Shown in pieces: positions 47,266 to 57,302 of a stretch of 64,000 nucleotides of DNA. Source of the stretch: 'Nostoc azollae' 0708 (GTDB lineage: Bacteria; Cyanobacteriota; Cyanobacteriia; Cyanobacteriales; Nostocaceae); contig NC_014248.1 in assembly GCF_000196515.1 (NCBI RefSeq), positions 620,001 through 684,000 on the forward strand, given 5' to 3'. Under the pieces are notes generated by a model. That model ran no database searches. It saw nothing but the letters and a program-made list of their open reading frames with translations, and had not been told where the DNA came from. The stretch's first letter is position 1. Every line of letters begins with the position of its first letter. The position numbers and the translations under genes are program-made.

Positions 47266-48204
47266 ATGAGTGAACAAGTCTTAAACAAAGAAACGATTAG
47301 TCCCGTTACCCAAGATAGCGAAATTGACTTAGAGGCGGCTTTCTCGGAATCTCATATCCAAGATATTCTTGATAAGTTAGACCAGGAGTTAGTCGGCTTA
47401 AAGTCTGTCAAGAACAAAATTAAGGAAATGGCTGCTTTGTTGCTGGTTGACCGGATTCGTAAAAGTCTCGGTTTAACTGCTGGTGCCCCTAGTTTGCACA
47501 TGACTTTTTTAGGCAACCCAGGTATGGGTAAAACTACTGTAGCTATGAGAATGGCTGAAATTCTCTATCGTCTCGAATATATCCGCAAAGAGAATGTCAT
47601 GTTGGTCACGCGAGATGATTTAGTTGGGCAAGGTATTGGACAAACTGCACCGAAAACTAGGGAAGTTTTAAATAATGCAATGGGGGGTGTTTTATTAGTT
47701 GATGAAGCTTATACTTTATACCGCCCAGATCATCCAGGAGATTTTGGTTTGGAAGCAATTGAAATTCTCATGCAGGTGATGGAAAATCAGCGTGATGATT
47801 TGGTTGTTATCCTTGCTGGTTATAAAACCCAAATGGAGCATTTTTTCCACAGTAATCCTGGTATGAATTCTCGTATTGGAATTCATATTGAATTTAATGA
47901 TTATAGTGTTGATAATTTGTTAATTATTGCTCAATCTATAGTCAGAACTCAAAACTATTGTTTTAGCCCAGATGCGGAACAGGCCTTCCGAGAGTATTTA
48001 ATTAGACGGAAGACTATGCCCCATTTTGCTAATGCTCGTAGTGTCCGGAATGCTATAGATAGAGCGCGTTTGCGTCAAGCTAGTCGTTTATTGAATAGTG
48101 GCAAGAAAATAAATAAGCAAGACTTAATTACTATCGAAGCAGTAGATATTCTTGCTAGTCGAGTATTTAGGGAAGGTGTTCCTGACTGCGAACCGGAAAG
48201 CTGA
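47266..48204 (+). CDS. CbbX-like AAA+ ATPase
   Basis: The 312-residue product has the CbbX/SpoVK pattern: LDQELVGLKSVKNKIKEMAA, Walker A GNPGMGKTT (83-91), pore-loop region, Walker B GVLLVDEAYTLYR (141-153), sensor-1 VVILAGYKTQME, arginine-finger region SNPGMNSRIG and sensor-2 FANARSVRNAIDRARLRQA. CbbX remodels inhibited red-type rubisco; β-cyanobacteria use green-type rubisco, so the substrate here is uncertain. There is an N-terminal 30-residue extension rich in acidic residues. No rubisco gene is in the window. Confidence 0.88.
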   Translation: MSEQVLNKETISPVTQDSEIDLEAAFSESHIQDILDKLDQELVGLKSVKNKIKEMAALLLVDRIRKSLGLTAGAPSLHMTFLGNPGMGKTTVAMRMAEILYRLEYIRKENVMLVTRDDLVGQGIGQTAPKTREVLNNAMGGVLLVDEAYTLYRPDHPGDFGLEAIEILMQVMENQRDDLVVILAGYKTQMEHFFHSNPGMNSRIGIHIEFNDYSVDNLLIIAQSIVRTQNYCFSPDAEQAFREYLIRRKTMPHFANARSVRNAIDRARLRQASRLLNSGKKINKQDLITIEAVDILASRVFREGVPDCEPES

Positions 48205-48207
48205 TTT

Positions 48208-48254
48208 GGGACTGGGGACTGGGGACTGGGGATTGGGGATTGGGGATTAGGGGA
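48208..48254. repeat. Heptameric repeat (GGGGACT / GGGGATT)
   Basis: Three GGGACTG-type units followed by three GGGATTG-type units, typical short tandem repeats of Nostocales. A shorter relative is at 49331-49352. It lies between convergent genes. Confidence 0.8.
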
Positions 48255-48343
48255 ATTGAGTAAACATCTTCCTGTCATCATCGTGCCTATATGCCTGTTT
48301 CCTATTCCCTTCTTACTGTCACCTGTCACTTATCACTTATTCC

Positions 48344-49306
48344 CTAATCTGAGTTTTTCATTCTGTTGATTTCTTTTTGCAATTCTTCAATTTGTTTACG
48401 TAATTTTTCCGCTTCATTTTCCTGTGTTTCAACTTTGACATTGACTGCTCTGGTAGTGGGTGTTTGCTGATAGTTTCCTTGGCGAACTTGCTGATATTCT
48501 TCTGATACTGCCCAAGAGCGTAAATAATGCAAGCGTTCTACAGGGAGTGGATGGGTAAGCATCATTCCTTGAGCGCCATTGTACATGAGAAATTTATATA
48601 CTTGATTGAGTCCATCATCATCCAGTGCTTGATATTTTTCTGACTGTTGAATAAATTCTTGTAAACTACATTCGTTGGCATATTTGTTACTACCGCCAGA
48701 GATTTTCATCATGGATGACATAACTGGGTCTAGGTCATCCATGACTAACAATGCGGCGCGATCTCCGGATAATTCGGCTTTACGTCGCCATTCAAAAAAG
48801 GCATAAATCAAAGCTTGACTGACGAAATCACCTAAAGCGAAGGTTAATTCACCAATGACGGAAGCGGCACTCATTGCCCACATCGCGATTTGAATTAAAA
48901 TAGTATGACCACATTTAATATGCCCCAGTTCATGGGCAAGCACTGCCCGAATTTCGGCTTCATTGAGTAAGTCAAGTATCCCTGTGTTTAGGACTATGTA
49001 GGGATTTTCTTGCCCCAATGCATAGCTATTGGCTTGGGGGTTGTGTGAGATAAATAGTGTTGGTTCAGGGTAAATGTCCAAATCTCGCACACATTCCCGA
49101 AATATTTGGTAAATAGTGGAATATTGACGCGGTCCTACTTGGATGGTGTTGCCCATTAAATAGACTAATTGAGGGCGTTCATAGACAAATTCCACGAATT
49201 TACGAGCGATTAAATCAAATCCCGACAAACTTCGTAAGGCTTGCTCAGCTTGACGATCTAGTGGATGCCTAAAGGCTTCGCTGGAAATTCCTGTGTAGGT
49301 TGGCAT
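48344..49306 (-). CDS. M48-family zinc metallopeptidase
   Basis: The 320-residue product carries HELGH (125-129) for zinc and catalysis, with the third ligand Glu in KAELSGDRAALL (about 178). A membrane-associated hydrophobic region (about 136-170) follows the motif, as in HtpX/Ste24-like proteases. The N-terminal half has YPEPTLFISHNPQANSYALG, a family signature, and the C-terminus is a Lys/Glu coiled coil. Likely a membrane-quality-control protease. Intact. Confidence 0.92.
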   Translation of the reverse strand: MPTYTGISSEAFRHPLDRQAEQALRSLSGFDLIARKFVEFVYERPQLVYLMGNTIQVGPRQYSTIYQIFRECVRDLDIYPEPTLFISHNPQANSYALGQENPYIVLNTGILDLLNEAEIRAVLAHELGHIKCGHTILIQIAMWAMSAASVIGELTFALGDFVSQALIYAFFEWRRKAELSGDRAALLVMDDLDPVMSSMMKISGGSNKYANECSLQEFIQQSEKYQALDDDGLNQVYKFLMYNGAQGMMLTHPLPVERLHYLRSWAVSEEYQQVRQGNYQQTPTTRAVNVKVETQENEAEKLRKQIEELQKEINRMKNSD

Positions 49307-49424
49307 AATTTAGGGAAGTTGGTAAATGGTGGTTGGGGATTGGGGACTGGTGACTGGTAATACAGGAGAAAGTTTACCAATTACCCATTACCAATCATCA
49401 ATGACTAATGACAACATAATATAA

Positions 49425-51032
49425 ATGGGGCAGTTTGGAAAAAGTCACTTGTTATGGGATGAAAAGCGTGTGATTGAGGCAGAAGTTCATTTATCACTAC
49501 ATAACTTCCTGCGATCGCAGGCGGGTTTTCCTTCCTGGCCCCATCACTTAACGATGGCACGGTTGGTAGCACGCGCTTTGCGCTTGGGACGTAGTGCCTT
49601 AATTCAAGTAGGTGCTGTTTGTGGCTATCAAGGGCGATATCGCACAAGTTTTATCGCATCCTCCTTGATGTGGCATGGCCCTGTAATTATTGTGGCCTCA
49701 GAAGTTGTGCAGCAGCGGTTGCTGAAAATAGAAATTCCCCGTCTACAGCAATGGTTACAAGCTAACAAACCCATCAGAACAGGTGAAGTTTGGCCTGGTA
49801 CTGATTTCCAAGGGTTGTTGTTGACATCCCCAGAAGCTTGGCTAAAAGGTCAGTTGGCTGATAATGATAGTTTTCCCCCAAATATTCCCACAATTATTGA
49901 TGGAGTTGATGATTTGGAAGATTGGGTGCGTCATCAGCTAACACAAGAGATTCAATCCCATGATTGGGATCAACTGATGCTTGCTTGTCCCTACGAAGCT
50001 AATGTAATTCGTGAAGCTAGGGTACAACTGACACATGAGTTATTCCAACATCCTGAAAATCCATACCACTGTTATCTACTGTCCCAGCCAGAAACAGAAA
50101 TCTTACAAAATTTGTTTTTAGCCTTAGACTCAGATAGCTTCCCAGATATTTGGAAACACTTAAGGCAACAATTCCAAAGCCTGGTTGACAATCCGTCTTC
50201 TTCTGCCTCTCCTCCCCTTTTCTGGGCTACTATTGCCCGTCGTCAAGGCTTATTTTCTTTACATTACGCCCCACTGGAATTAGCTAAAGCACTCACACCA
50301 ATTTGGCAGCGGCAACCTGTAGTATTAATTGGCAGCGCCTTAGAACCAGAAACGGAAGCTCCTCTGTTCCGTCAACGTTTGGGGTTTAAGGATGTAACTT
50401 GCTTAAAGTTTTCTACTGATAGTCAAGGGGAAGCAATTCAACTTTATGCACCCTATAAGTTACCTCTACCGAATACACCAGAATTTCAAGGAGCATTTAT
50501 TCACCAAGTCCGCACCTTGGTTTGTTTAAGTGCGACAGCACCAGGAATGACTTTAGTGTTAGTGGGAGATGTACCTCTCAAATCCAGAGTAGCAGCAATT
50601 TTGGCTTCGGAGTTTGGTTCGCGCGTGCAGGTGGAAAAAACTTGTTTGGATGAAAATGGTATTTTGGTTACTGGTTGGGAATATTGGCGAGCACATCAAA
50701 CTGTTTTACCCGCTCCCCGATTGTTAATTATTGCAACTCTACCTTTGCCATCTTTAGAAAATCCTTTGGTCGCTGGTAGAGTAGCTCATTACAAGCGAGC
50801 ACACCAAGATTGGTTCAGGTTATACTTATTACCCACTGCATTGAATGAATTGCAAAGAGCGATCGCACCACTCCGCGAAAATCAAGGTATCGTAGCTTTA
50901 CTCGATAGTCGCGTCGTAAATCGCAGCTACGGCGTTCAAATTCTCACTGCCCTTAGCCCTCTAGCACGCTTGAACTATCTTGATCCCAGCTTGTTTTCTC
51001 CACCAAATGACGAAAATTCAAATAGGGAATAG
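49425..51032 (+). CDS. Helicase-like protein (DinG/XPD C-terminal type) with degenerate motor motifs
   Basis: The 535-residue protein resembles DinG-type helicases at the C-terminus (RLLIIATLPLPSLENPLVAG, then QRAIAPLRENQGIVALLDSR with VVNRSYGVQIL). At the N-terminus, where Walker A should be, it has QVGAVCGYQGRYRTSF (no GxGKT), and the Walker B/DEAH place reads IIDGVDDLEDW. It therefore probably does not hydrolyse ATP in the usual way. The frame is intact and long, so the gene is under selection. Start ATG 49425; the region before it contains heptamer repeats. Divergent from the M48 gene. Confidence 0.7.
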   Translation: MGQFGKSHLLWDEKRVIEAEVHLSLHNFLRSQAGFPSWPHHLTMARLVARALRLGRSALIQVGAVCGYQGRYRTSFIASSLMWHGPVIIVASEVVQQRLLKIEIPRLQQWLQANKPIRTGEVWPGTDFQGLLLTSPEAWLKGQLADNDSFPPNIPTIIDGVDDLEDWVRHQLTQEIQSHDWDQLMLACPYEANVIREARVQLTHELFQHPENPYHCYLLSQPETEILQNLFLALDSDSFPDIWKHLRQQFQSLVDNPSSSASPPLFWATIARRQGLFSLHYAPLELAKALTPIWQRQPVVLIGSALEPETEAPLFRQRLGFKDVTCLKFSTDSQGEAIQLYAPYKLPLPNTPEFQGAFIHQVRTLVCLSATAPGMTLVLVGDVPLKSRVAAILASEFGSRVQVEKTCLDENGILVTGWEYWRAHQTVLPAPRLLIIATLPLPSLENPLVAGRVAHYKRAHQDWFRLYLLPTALNELQRAIAPLRENQGIVALLDSRVVNRSYGVQILTALSPLARLNYLDPSLFSPPNDENSNRE

Positions 51033-51225
51033 GTAATTCGTAATTCCTCATAGTGCCTCTAGTTCCGCTAGGGATACGTAATTCTTAATTTTCTGCATTA
51101 TTAATTTTGTGCTCTCCTGCCCATCTGTGCTACCTCCTTGCCTTCTTCATCCTCTCCACAATATCCATGATTCCTGCGAACATATATTTAAGAACCTAAA
51201 CCGAAATTTCAATTACTGGTTGATT

Positions 51226-51441
51226 ATGGGTGAAGCAAAACGTCGTAAAAGCACACTGGGAGAACAATATGGTGAAGACACTCGTATCTTACCTTGGGTT
51301 CCCATCACAAAATCTCAAGCTGAACTGTTTGTGAGTTTAACAACTCGCGGAGCTTGGATCGGTATTGGCCTTATGTTTGCCGCGTGGGTGACAATTCGTT
51401 TTATCGGTCCAGCTTTTGGTTGGTGGCAAGTAGTTGATTGA
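51226..51441 (+). CDS. DUF2839 small membrane protein
   Basis: From ATG 51226 the product is 71 residues: MGEAKRRKSTLGEQYGEDTR, ILPWVPITKSQAELFVS, then one membrane helix (about 43-64) and the ending FGWWQVVD. This agrees with DUF2839, specific to cyanobacteria. An upstream in-frame start at 51109 is rejected because it adds a low-quality leader. Function unknown. Confidence 0.85.
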   Translation: MGEAKRRKSTLGEQYGEDTRILPWVPITKSQAELFVSLTTRGAWIGIGLMFAAWVTIRFIGPAFGWWQVVD

Positions 51442-52203
51442 ACAAAGGTCTAGGATAGGGGTGTATGGAGGTAATAATTTTTCCCCATCTCCCCATTTCC
51501 CTATCTTCCCAGCCTGTACGATTGAATATCTCGAAACAAAACAATTGCCTAAATGGGTACAAAGGTATCCTCAGTTTATATATCTTCAATATGAAGTATC
51601 ATAGGTTTGGGCTTTTATCAAATTAAGTTTCAGTAGAAATAGCTTATTTAATACATCACTATTGAACTCTATTTTCAGTATTCAGCTCTAAGTAGCCTAT
51701 TTACAATACAATTTAAACACTTACTTAAATCACAAATAGGATAAGATATTCCTTTATTGCTTTCAATCTACTTTTACGAGCAAGAATAAATTCAGTAGAA
51801 TAGATTTAGCAAGAAAAAGATGAAAAGTTACGCTAGAGTAAATAAATAGTGCAAATTGGCTTAAATACTACCTATAAAAGGGTAATATGGAACATTTTCC
51901 TAGTTGACTACCATGAAATTTAAGTTACGCTGAAAGCTGACTGCCTTAAGCAAGTAGGGAAATCGAGCTAAACATCTAAAGACAATGTTAACTTTAGTCG
52001 TTTTATCTGAGATTTATATCTTGCAAATTGAATAGTTTGATACGACAGGGACAATTGTTATTCACTACCCTAAGCAAGGTAGCCAATGACATACTAAACC
52101 TTACGCTAGAAATTGTAATGAATAGTTTACAATACCAAAGGATAGAAAAATCTAAAGAAAATATAAAAGAGACTCAAATGACTGTGGTGTCTGGAGGAAA
52201 AAA
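51442..52203. other. Gene-poor interval of about 760 bp
   Basis: Very AT-rich, with no frame that looks like protein. A 61-codon frame at 52028 overlaps the next gene's ribosome-binding site and is not supported. No repeats shared with other parts of the window were noticed. Confidence 0.45.
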
Positions 52204-52548
52204 GTGTTTTTGAGACTGGCACATCAACATAGACAATTTGTTCAAGACTTGGTAATGAACCTACAAGCCTTGGCAATAGTATTAGAGCGCAACGGCTACC
52301 CAGCTTCTTGCTATACCTGTGGCGACCAAATGAATAGTGCTTCATTTATGGTCAGCTTAGGAGACAACCATCTAATTCGCTTTTTGGTATCAGACTACGG
52401 AATTACCTGGACTGAAATGCGAGATGAGCGGGAATTAATGAAATTAGAAGGTGCAGAAGCAATCCACCAACTACAAGAACTCGCTAATCTTGTCAAGCAA
52501 TCTATACAAAGTCCTACAGGTCATAAAACCCTTATTAAAAAGTGTTAA
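52204..52548 (+). CDS. Conserved cyanobacterial protein, GTG start
   Basis: A 114-residue soluble protein (LVMNLQALAIVLERNGYPAS, CYTCGDQMNSASFMVSLGDN, HLIRFLVSDYGITWTEMRDE). The GTG at 52204 is supported by GGAGG at 52193-52197. The CYTCG pair of cysteines might bind metal. I do not recognise a characterised family. Confidence 0.65.
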   Translation: MFLRLAHQHRQFVQDLVMNLQALAIVLERNGYPASCYTCGDQMNSASFMVSLGDNHLIRFLVSDYGITWTEMRDERELMKLEGAEAIHQLQELANLVKQSIQSPTGHKTLIKKC

Positions 52549-52750
52549 ATTGCCCAAGAGCGATTTGTGTAAGTGTTGTGTTGCGCGATAGTAAATATGG
52601 CTTTATCGGTAATGGTGAATAGGTAATAGGTTTACTACCTATTCACCATTACTGGAAATAGACCATCTTGATACTGTTTTATCCAGTGTTTTTCAGCGTC
52701 TGTTAAAATCTGATGAGCAAGAATTAACACCTGTACTCAGAAGATATAAT

Positions 52751-53248
52751 ATGACTCAAGCAAAAGTAAACCAACCAAAACTACCACCAACCAGCGCCAT
52801 TAATAAAGTGACGACGGCTGAATTTGACAATTGGTTTGAATATCCTATGAGAGTGCAGCCTCATCATACAGATTATGCAGGAATAGCTTGGCACGGTACT
52901 TATTTAACTTGGTTGGAAGAAGCCCGGGTAGAATATTTACGCTCTATAGGCATTGAATTTGCTGATTTAGTAGCTTTAGGTTGTGACTTACCTGTTGTAG
53001 AATTATTAGTACGTTATCATCGGTCACTTAAATTAGGAATGATAGCGCTGATCAAAACCCGAATGCTGGAAGTAACTGGTGTCCATATTAACTGGGATTA
53101 TAAAATTGTTTCCACTGATGAACAAGAATTATATGTTACTGCACAGATAACACTAGTGGCATTAGACAGGGAAAGAGGTAAAATTATGCCTCAATTACCT
53201 CCTGCGGTTAAAGATGCACTGGCTAAAACTTCCACATCATATAAGTAA
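52751..53248 (+). CDS. 4HBT/YbgC-type acyl-CoA thioesterase
   Basis: The 165-residue hotdog-fold protein has RVQPHHTDYAGIAWHGTYLT with catalytic Asp about 41, then WLEEARVEYLRSIGIEF and VELLVRYHRSLKLG, all typical of the YbgC/FadM branch. In cyanobacteria relatives include the 1,4-dihydroxy-2-naphthoyl-CoA thioesterase of phylloquinone synthesis, but the substrate cannot be told from sequence. A 20-residue N-terminal extension is Lys/Thr-rich. Confidence 0.88.
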   Translation: MTQAKVNQPKLPPTSAINKVTTAEFDNWFEYPMRVQPHHTDYAGIAWHGTYLTWLEEARVEYLRSIGIEFADLVALGCDLPVVELLVRYHRSLKLGMIALIKTRMLEVTGVHINWDYKIVSTDEQELYVTAQITLVALDRERGKIMPQLPPAVKDALAKTSTSYK

Positions 53249-53298
53249 TCAATTAGAAATTGACCGTTAAAAACTTAACTTATTTTCGTGAAGCAGGA

Positions 53299-53496
53299 TT
53301 AATTACGCACAGGTGTTTGCGAAAATTTTTGAGTAATCTCAGAGATTTTATGCAAAATATCCTGAGGTGTAATGCCAAAACCAAAGTATAATAAAACCAC
53401 TATCGCTGCAAAAGTAACAGCAGTTTTGATAGTGGTTTTTACTAATTTCCAAAGTATGAGAAATATTATCCAAGCGACTATTAAAGTAATTATCAT
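53299..53496 (-). CDS. Small two-helix membrane protein
   Basis: A 65-residue protein with two hydrophobic helices (about 1-17 and 25-45) and a short polar tail (QDILHKISEITQKFSQTPVR). It looks like a conserved cyanobacterial membrane peptide. Function unknown. Convergent with the thioesterase gene. Confidence 0.55.
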   Translation of the reverse strand: MIITLIVAWIIFLILWKLVKTTIKTAVTFAAIVVLLYFGFGITPQDILHKISEITQKFSQTPVRN

Positions 53497-53912
53497 CGTA
53501 CCAGAATCTTAACAATGATTCTTTTTAATAAAACGCTACCAATTATAGTTGCAAATAACAATATAATTCCTTGTATTAATACAATCTTAATACTATTCTA
53601 AAAATAGTTTCACTTAGACTCAATAATAATTTTTGAGGTTTAGATTTTGAGGAACTAGTTTTCGAGGAAAAAGAAAAACCGTAATTACTTTATGAGAAAT
53701 TGACTTCATAAAATATTATTTTAACTAAACCAAGTCAAGAAAAAATAATGTTTAACAATCGAGAAATGCCTAAGTTTTCTTCCAATCAATTAATCATACA
53801 TGTATTGAAATAAGACGGCAGAATACAAGACGCTTATGACGCTCTAAATCAAATAGAAGATAGTGCTCATACAACAAAAAATCGTATCCCCTGAATACTT
53901 CGGGGGAAGAAC
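53497..53912. other. Gene-free stretch before a transposase relic
   Basis: AT-rich; short peptide-like pieces (NNREMPKFSSNQLIIHVLK near 53755) may be remnants of a gene but are too short to identify. The left end of the adjacent transposon relic probably lies here. Confidence 0.35.
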
Positions 53913-55319
53913 TTATTCAGGTACCCATAAGCAACCAAAAGGATTGAAAGCAGATTTTTCGTCACAAATAGTCGCCAAACAGGGAATATTACCAACCTTA
54001 GAAATGCGGTCACGAATATATTCAAAAAAGCTAATTCCCAACTTATGAGTAGTAGGAACAAGAGAGATAAAAGTATCCCAACCCTGAGTCCCTTCGAGAG
54101 TCTGAGTGGCATCACTAATATTACCTCGCTGCACCATAGTTCTAGCACCTAACTCAGCCGGGTTATTGTGCAAAGGTAATTCAGGATGCTCTAAAACATA
54201 AAGCAACTCAGAAATTTTGACCAGAGTTAATGGTTTTCGCTCATCCAATTGTTGATAACCACTGTCAGTGTGGAACAACTTCCAAAACTTATACCGGAGT
54301 TTATCTGCCGTTTGCTGATTGGGAGAATCTTGATCAGGGAGTAAGTCTCGGTAGTAATTGCAGAAATCATCCAGGAATTTATCTAAAACCTTTTGGTGAC
54401 AAGCAATAAACGCACTTAACTTCTTATAATTTCTTCCTTCATCTACCCAACACCAAACGATATTATCAGTCAGTAACTTCAATTGAGGAGCATCATTACA
54501 GACCAGAGTTTACACCACTGGCCAATCAGTTTGTTGATGATAGAAAGCAATAGCTGCTGCTTCCATAATCCGAGTCCGTTGTTGTGAACCCAGTTTAGGC
54601 AGATGTATATCCAGTAGGGTATAAAACTCTACCTCACTCAACACAGTTTCTTAAGGTAATACTTGGAGAGCATTTTTCCATTTAGTTGGTAGTTGAAAAT
54701 GCTCGAGCAAGTCAATATTCTCTAGGAACTCTAACAACTTGCCTTGGGTCATGTTGCCCCCATAGTACAAGCTGATAATCAAGGTTTTTATTCCTAGACC
54801 GAATTCTCCCTCATAACCCCAAGGAGGTTCTGCCAAATAGGTTTTTCCTTCTCATGGTGAGTAGTATTTCTCTTTCCGGAATAGTACGTTATTGGTTGCC
54901 AGGATGATGTCTTGGATGATTACTTCTTCATACCCTTTGAACTGCGCCTCTGCTGGCAGTAATTCTTGGGGATATTCTATTATTTCTTCTCTGTCTATTT
55001 TAATCCCAGCCTTCTTACTGCCTTTGTTGTCCTTTTTTGGGGTTTGTCGCTCTTTCTCCGATGAGTGATTACTTGTGAAGCCTTTTTTATTCTTGGCTTT
55101 TATCTCTGGCTGACCCTTTTCTCCCTTCAATCGGTTGTTTTCATCTGTTAACCCTTAATTTTCTGCCCGTAATTCTTTTACTTCTGATTCTTACTGCTCT
55201 CTTAGATTCAGTCATATCTCTACTTTCTGACCTATGGATTCCTCTACAATTCCTTTTCGCTCAATGCTTTGGAGCAACTCTGTTTGTGATAAGTCTTTTG
55301 CTAAAATTTTTTGCCTCAT
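53913..55319 (-). pseudogene. IS66-like transposase relic with internal deletion
   Basis: From ATG 55319 the pieces read MRQKILAKDLSQTELLQSIE, a Lys/Glu coiled coil, YEEVIIQDIILATNNVLFRK, PPWGYEGEFGLGIKTLIISL and YYGGNMTQGKLLEFLENIDL, then NDAPQLKLLTDNIVWCWVDE and HPELPLHNNPAELGARTMVQ. The HNN(P)AE motif near the end recalls IS66-type DDE enzymes. A central segment is missing between LLEFLEN and EHFQLPTKW, and several stops are present. Family placement is moderate. Confidence 0.65.
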
Positions 55320-55912
55320 GTCTCATATTTTATAACGCCCTGTGTCCCACCCTCAACTTTTTCCTTTTTTTCTCTTACCCCTACTTATTGCGCCGATACT
55401 TATTTACAGAAGCAGATAGGTCGACGATTTCCGAGAAAAGAGCAGAAGCATTCGAGAAAATAGAGTTTAACTTAAAAAATAAACCATTTAAAACTTTACG
55501 TGGCAATTATCAATTAGAAATAATTGTTCGAAAAGTTTGTATTGAAACTTGGTTTTTAGGAAATAGAAATCTTCTCCCTAGAAATAGACAAGTCAATAAA
55601 ATATTGAGTAAATACATTGAATATTTTCATTTAAGACTGAGTGATACTGAAGATTTAGCTAATGGATTGGAACAAAACGAAGGCAATACAAAGGAAATTC
55701 TTGGATATAAAACCAAAGCTTTATTTCACGAAGGATATCTGAGAGAGATTTTTAAAGAACGTAATTTATCCTATAGTAAATCTAGACAAAAAGAAGTACC
55801 AGAGGAATCTTAATTTGACCAATTATTAGCCAGAATTCAAGAAAATGTATACTATTTGTATAGTTTTCAAGATTTTATAGAGTCTTGTGCAAAAATTAAT
55901 ATCCAAGGAAAA
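55286..55912 (+). pseudogene. Unidentified gene fragment with internal UAA
   Basis: From about 55400 the frame is protein-like (RAEAFEKIEFNLKNKPFKTL, GNYQLEIIVRKVCIETWFLG, LRLSDTEDLANGLEQNEGNT); after a TAA at 55811 it continues as FDQLLARIQENVYYLYSFQD to 55914. The first 35 codons overlap the transposase relic antisense and are probably not original. I do not recognise the family. Confidence 0.4.
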
Positions 55913-55971
55913 TAAATGAAACATAATCCTATACCGCACCGAGTATTAGGAGTATAGGACTATCTTGATTG

Positions 55972-57168
55972 TTAGCCTAGAGAAATTATCTGTGGCTGAA
56001 TTACTAATTTTTCTGTAGCCGTGAAAACCTCTTGTCTAGCCCATTGATCTGCTGCCAAAATGTCACTTAAAGAAGGATTACGTGTGTTATCACGTTGATG
56101 GTGATCGCACACCAATTCAATACACCGAGCAATATCCAAATAGCTAATTTTCTCTTCTAGAAATAGCGCCACAGCTTGCTCATTAGCAGCATTTAAAACT
56201 CCAGGCATAGAACCGCCAGCCCTACCCGCAGCATAAGCCAATCCCATACAAGGATATTTTTGATGATCCGGTTCATGGAAAGTTAAATCACCAGATTTAA
56301 CCAAGTTCAATCTTTCCCAGTTAGTGTAAACTCGCTCCGGCCAAGATAAAGCATAAAGCAAAGGTAAACGCATATCTGGCCAACCAAGTTGAGCTAAAAT
56401 AGAAGTGTCTTGTAACTCAATCAAAGAATGAATAATACTTTGAGGATGAATAACAATTTCAATATCATCATAATCCACCCCAAACAGATAATGAGCCTCA
56501 ATAACTTCCAAACCCTTATTCATCAAAGTTGCTGAATCAACAGTGATTTTTCGTCCCATGGACCAATTAGGATGTTTCAGAGCATCAGCAACTTTTACTT
56601 CAGGCAACTTTTCCACAGGCCAATCACGGAAAGCACCACCAGAAGCAGTAAGTAATATCTTCCTTAAACCACCTTTAGGAACACCTTGGAGACATTGAAA
56701 AATCGCCGAATGTTCAGAATCTGCTGGTAATAGTTTCACACCATATTTTTCCACCAGAGGTAAAACCACAGGAGCGCCAGCAATGAGAGTTTCTTTGTTT
56801 GCTAAAGCAATATCCTTACCTGCTTCAATAGCAGCGATAGTGGGAAGTAAACCCGCACAACCAACAATACCAGTAACAACCGTTTCAACATCACCATAAC
56901 GAGCCACTTCTATCACACCCTCTTCACCAGCCAGTAAAATAGGTTGGGGGTTGACATGCTTAATTGCTTCCCGAAGTTCTGGTAACTTATCAGCAGCAGA
57001 AATAGCCACAATTTGGGGACGAAACTGGCGAATTTGCGCCGCGAACAACTCCACATTCCGCCCAGCAGCCAGTCCAACTATACGAAACTTATCTGGATGC
57101 TCAGAAACGATGTCTAAAGTCTGAGTACCAATAGAGCCGGTAGAACCAAGAAGAGTAATAGCTTTCAC
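55972..57168 (-). CDS. dxr: 1-deoxy-D-xylulose 5-phosphate reductoisomerase
   Basis: Dxr (IspC) makes 2-C-methyl-D-erythritol 4-phosphate with NADPH, the committed step of the MEP isoprenoid pathway, which feeds carotenoids, phytol and quinones. The 398 residues are the normal length. Visible motifs are the NADPH-binding [14 protein letters not shown] (8-21), [13 protein letters not shown], the metal site [44 protein letters not shown] and the C-terminal [13 protein letters not shown]. Intact. It is transcribed in the same direction as the glycosyltransferase upstream, 134 bases apart. Confidence 0.98.
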   Translation of the reverse strand: MKAITLLGSTGSIGTQTLDIVSEHPDKFRIVGLAAGRNVELFAAQIRQFRPQIVAISAADKLPELREAIKHVNPQPILLAGEEGVIEVARYGDVETVVTGIVGCAGLLPTIAAIEAGKDIALANKETLIAGAPVVLPLVEKYGVKLLPADSEHSAIFQCLQGVPKGGLRKILLTASGGAFRDWPVEKLPEVKVADALKHPNWSMGRKITVDSATLMNKGLEVIEAHYLFGVDYDDIEIVIHPQSIIHSLIELQDTSILAQLGWPDMRLPLLYALSWPERVYTNWERLNLVKSGDLTFHEPDHQKYPCMGLAYAAGRAGGSMPGVLNAANEQAVALFLEEKISYLDIARCIELVCDHHQRDNTRNPSLSDILAADQWARQEVFTATEKLVIQPQIISLG

Positions 57169-57302
57169 AATGATTTAACAATTTACACTTACTCTTAACT
57201 ATAAATTGTTGAGGACTCACTCTGAACGTCAGTTGCTAGTTAAGTGACAGGGAATAAGTGACAGGAGGTAAGAGATTTTGAATTTTGAATTTTGAATGCT
57301 AA

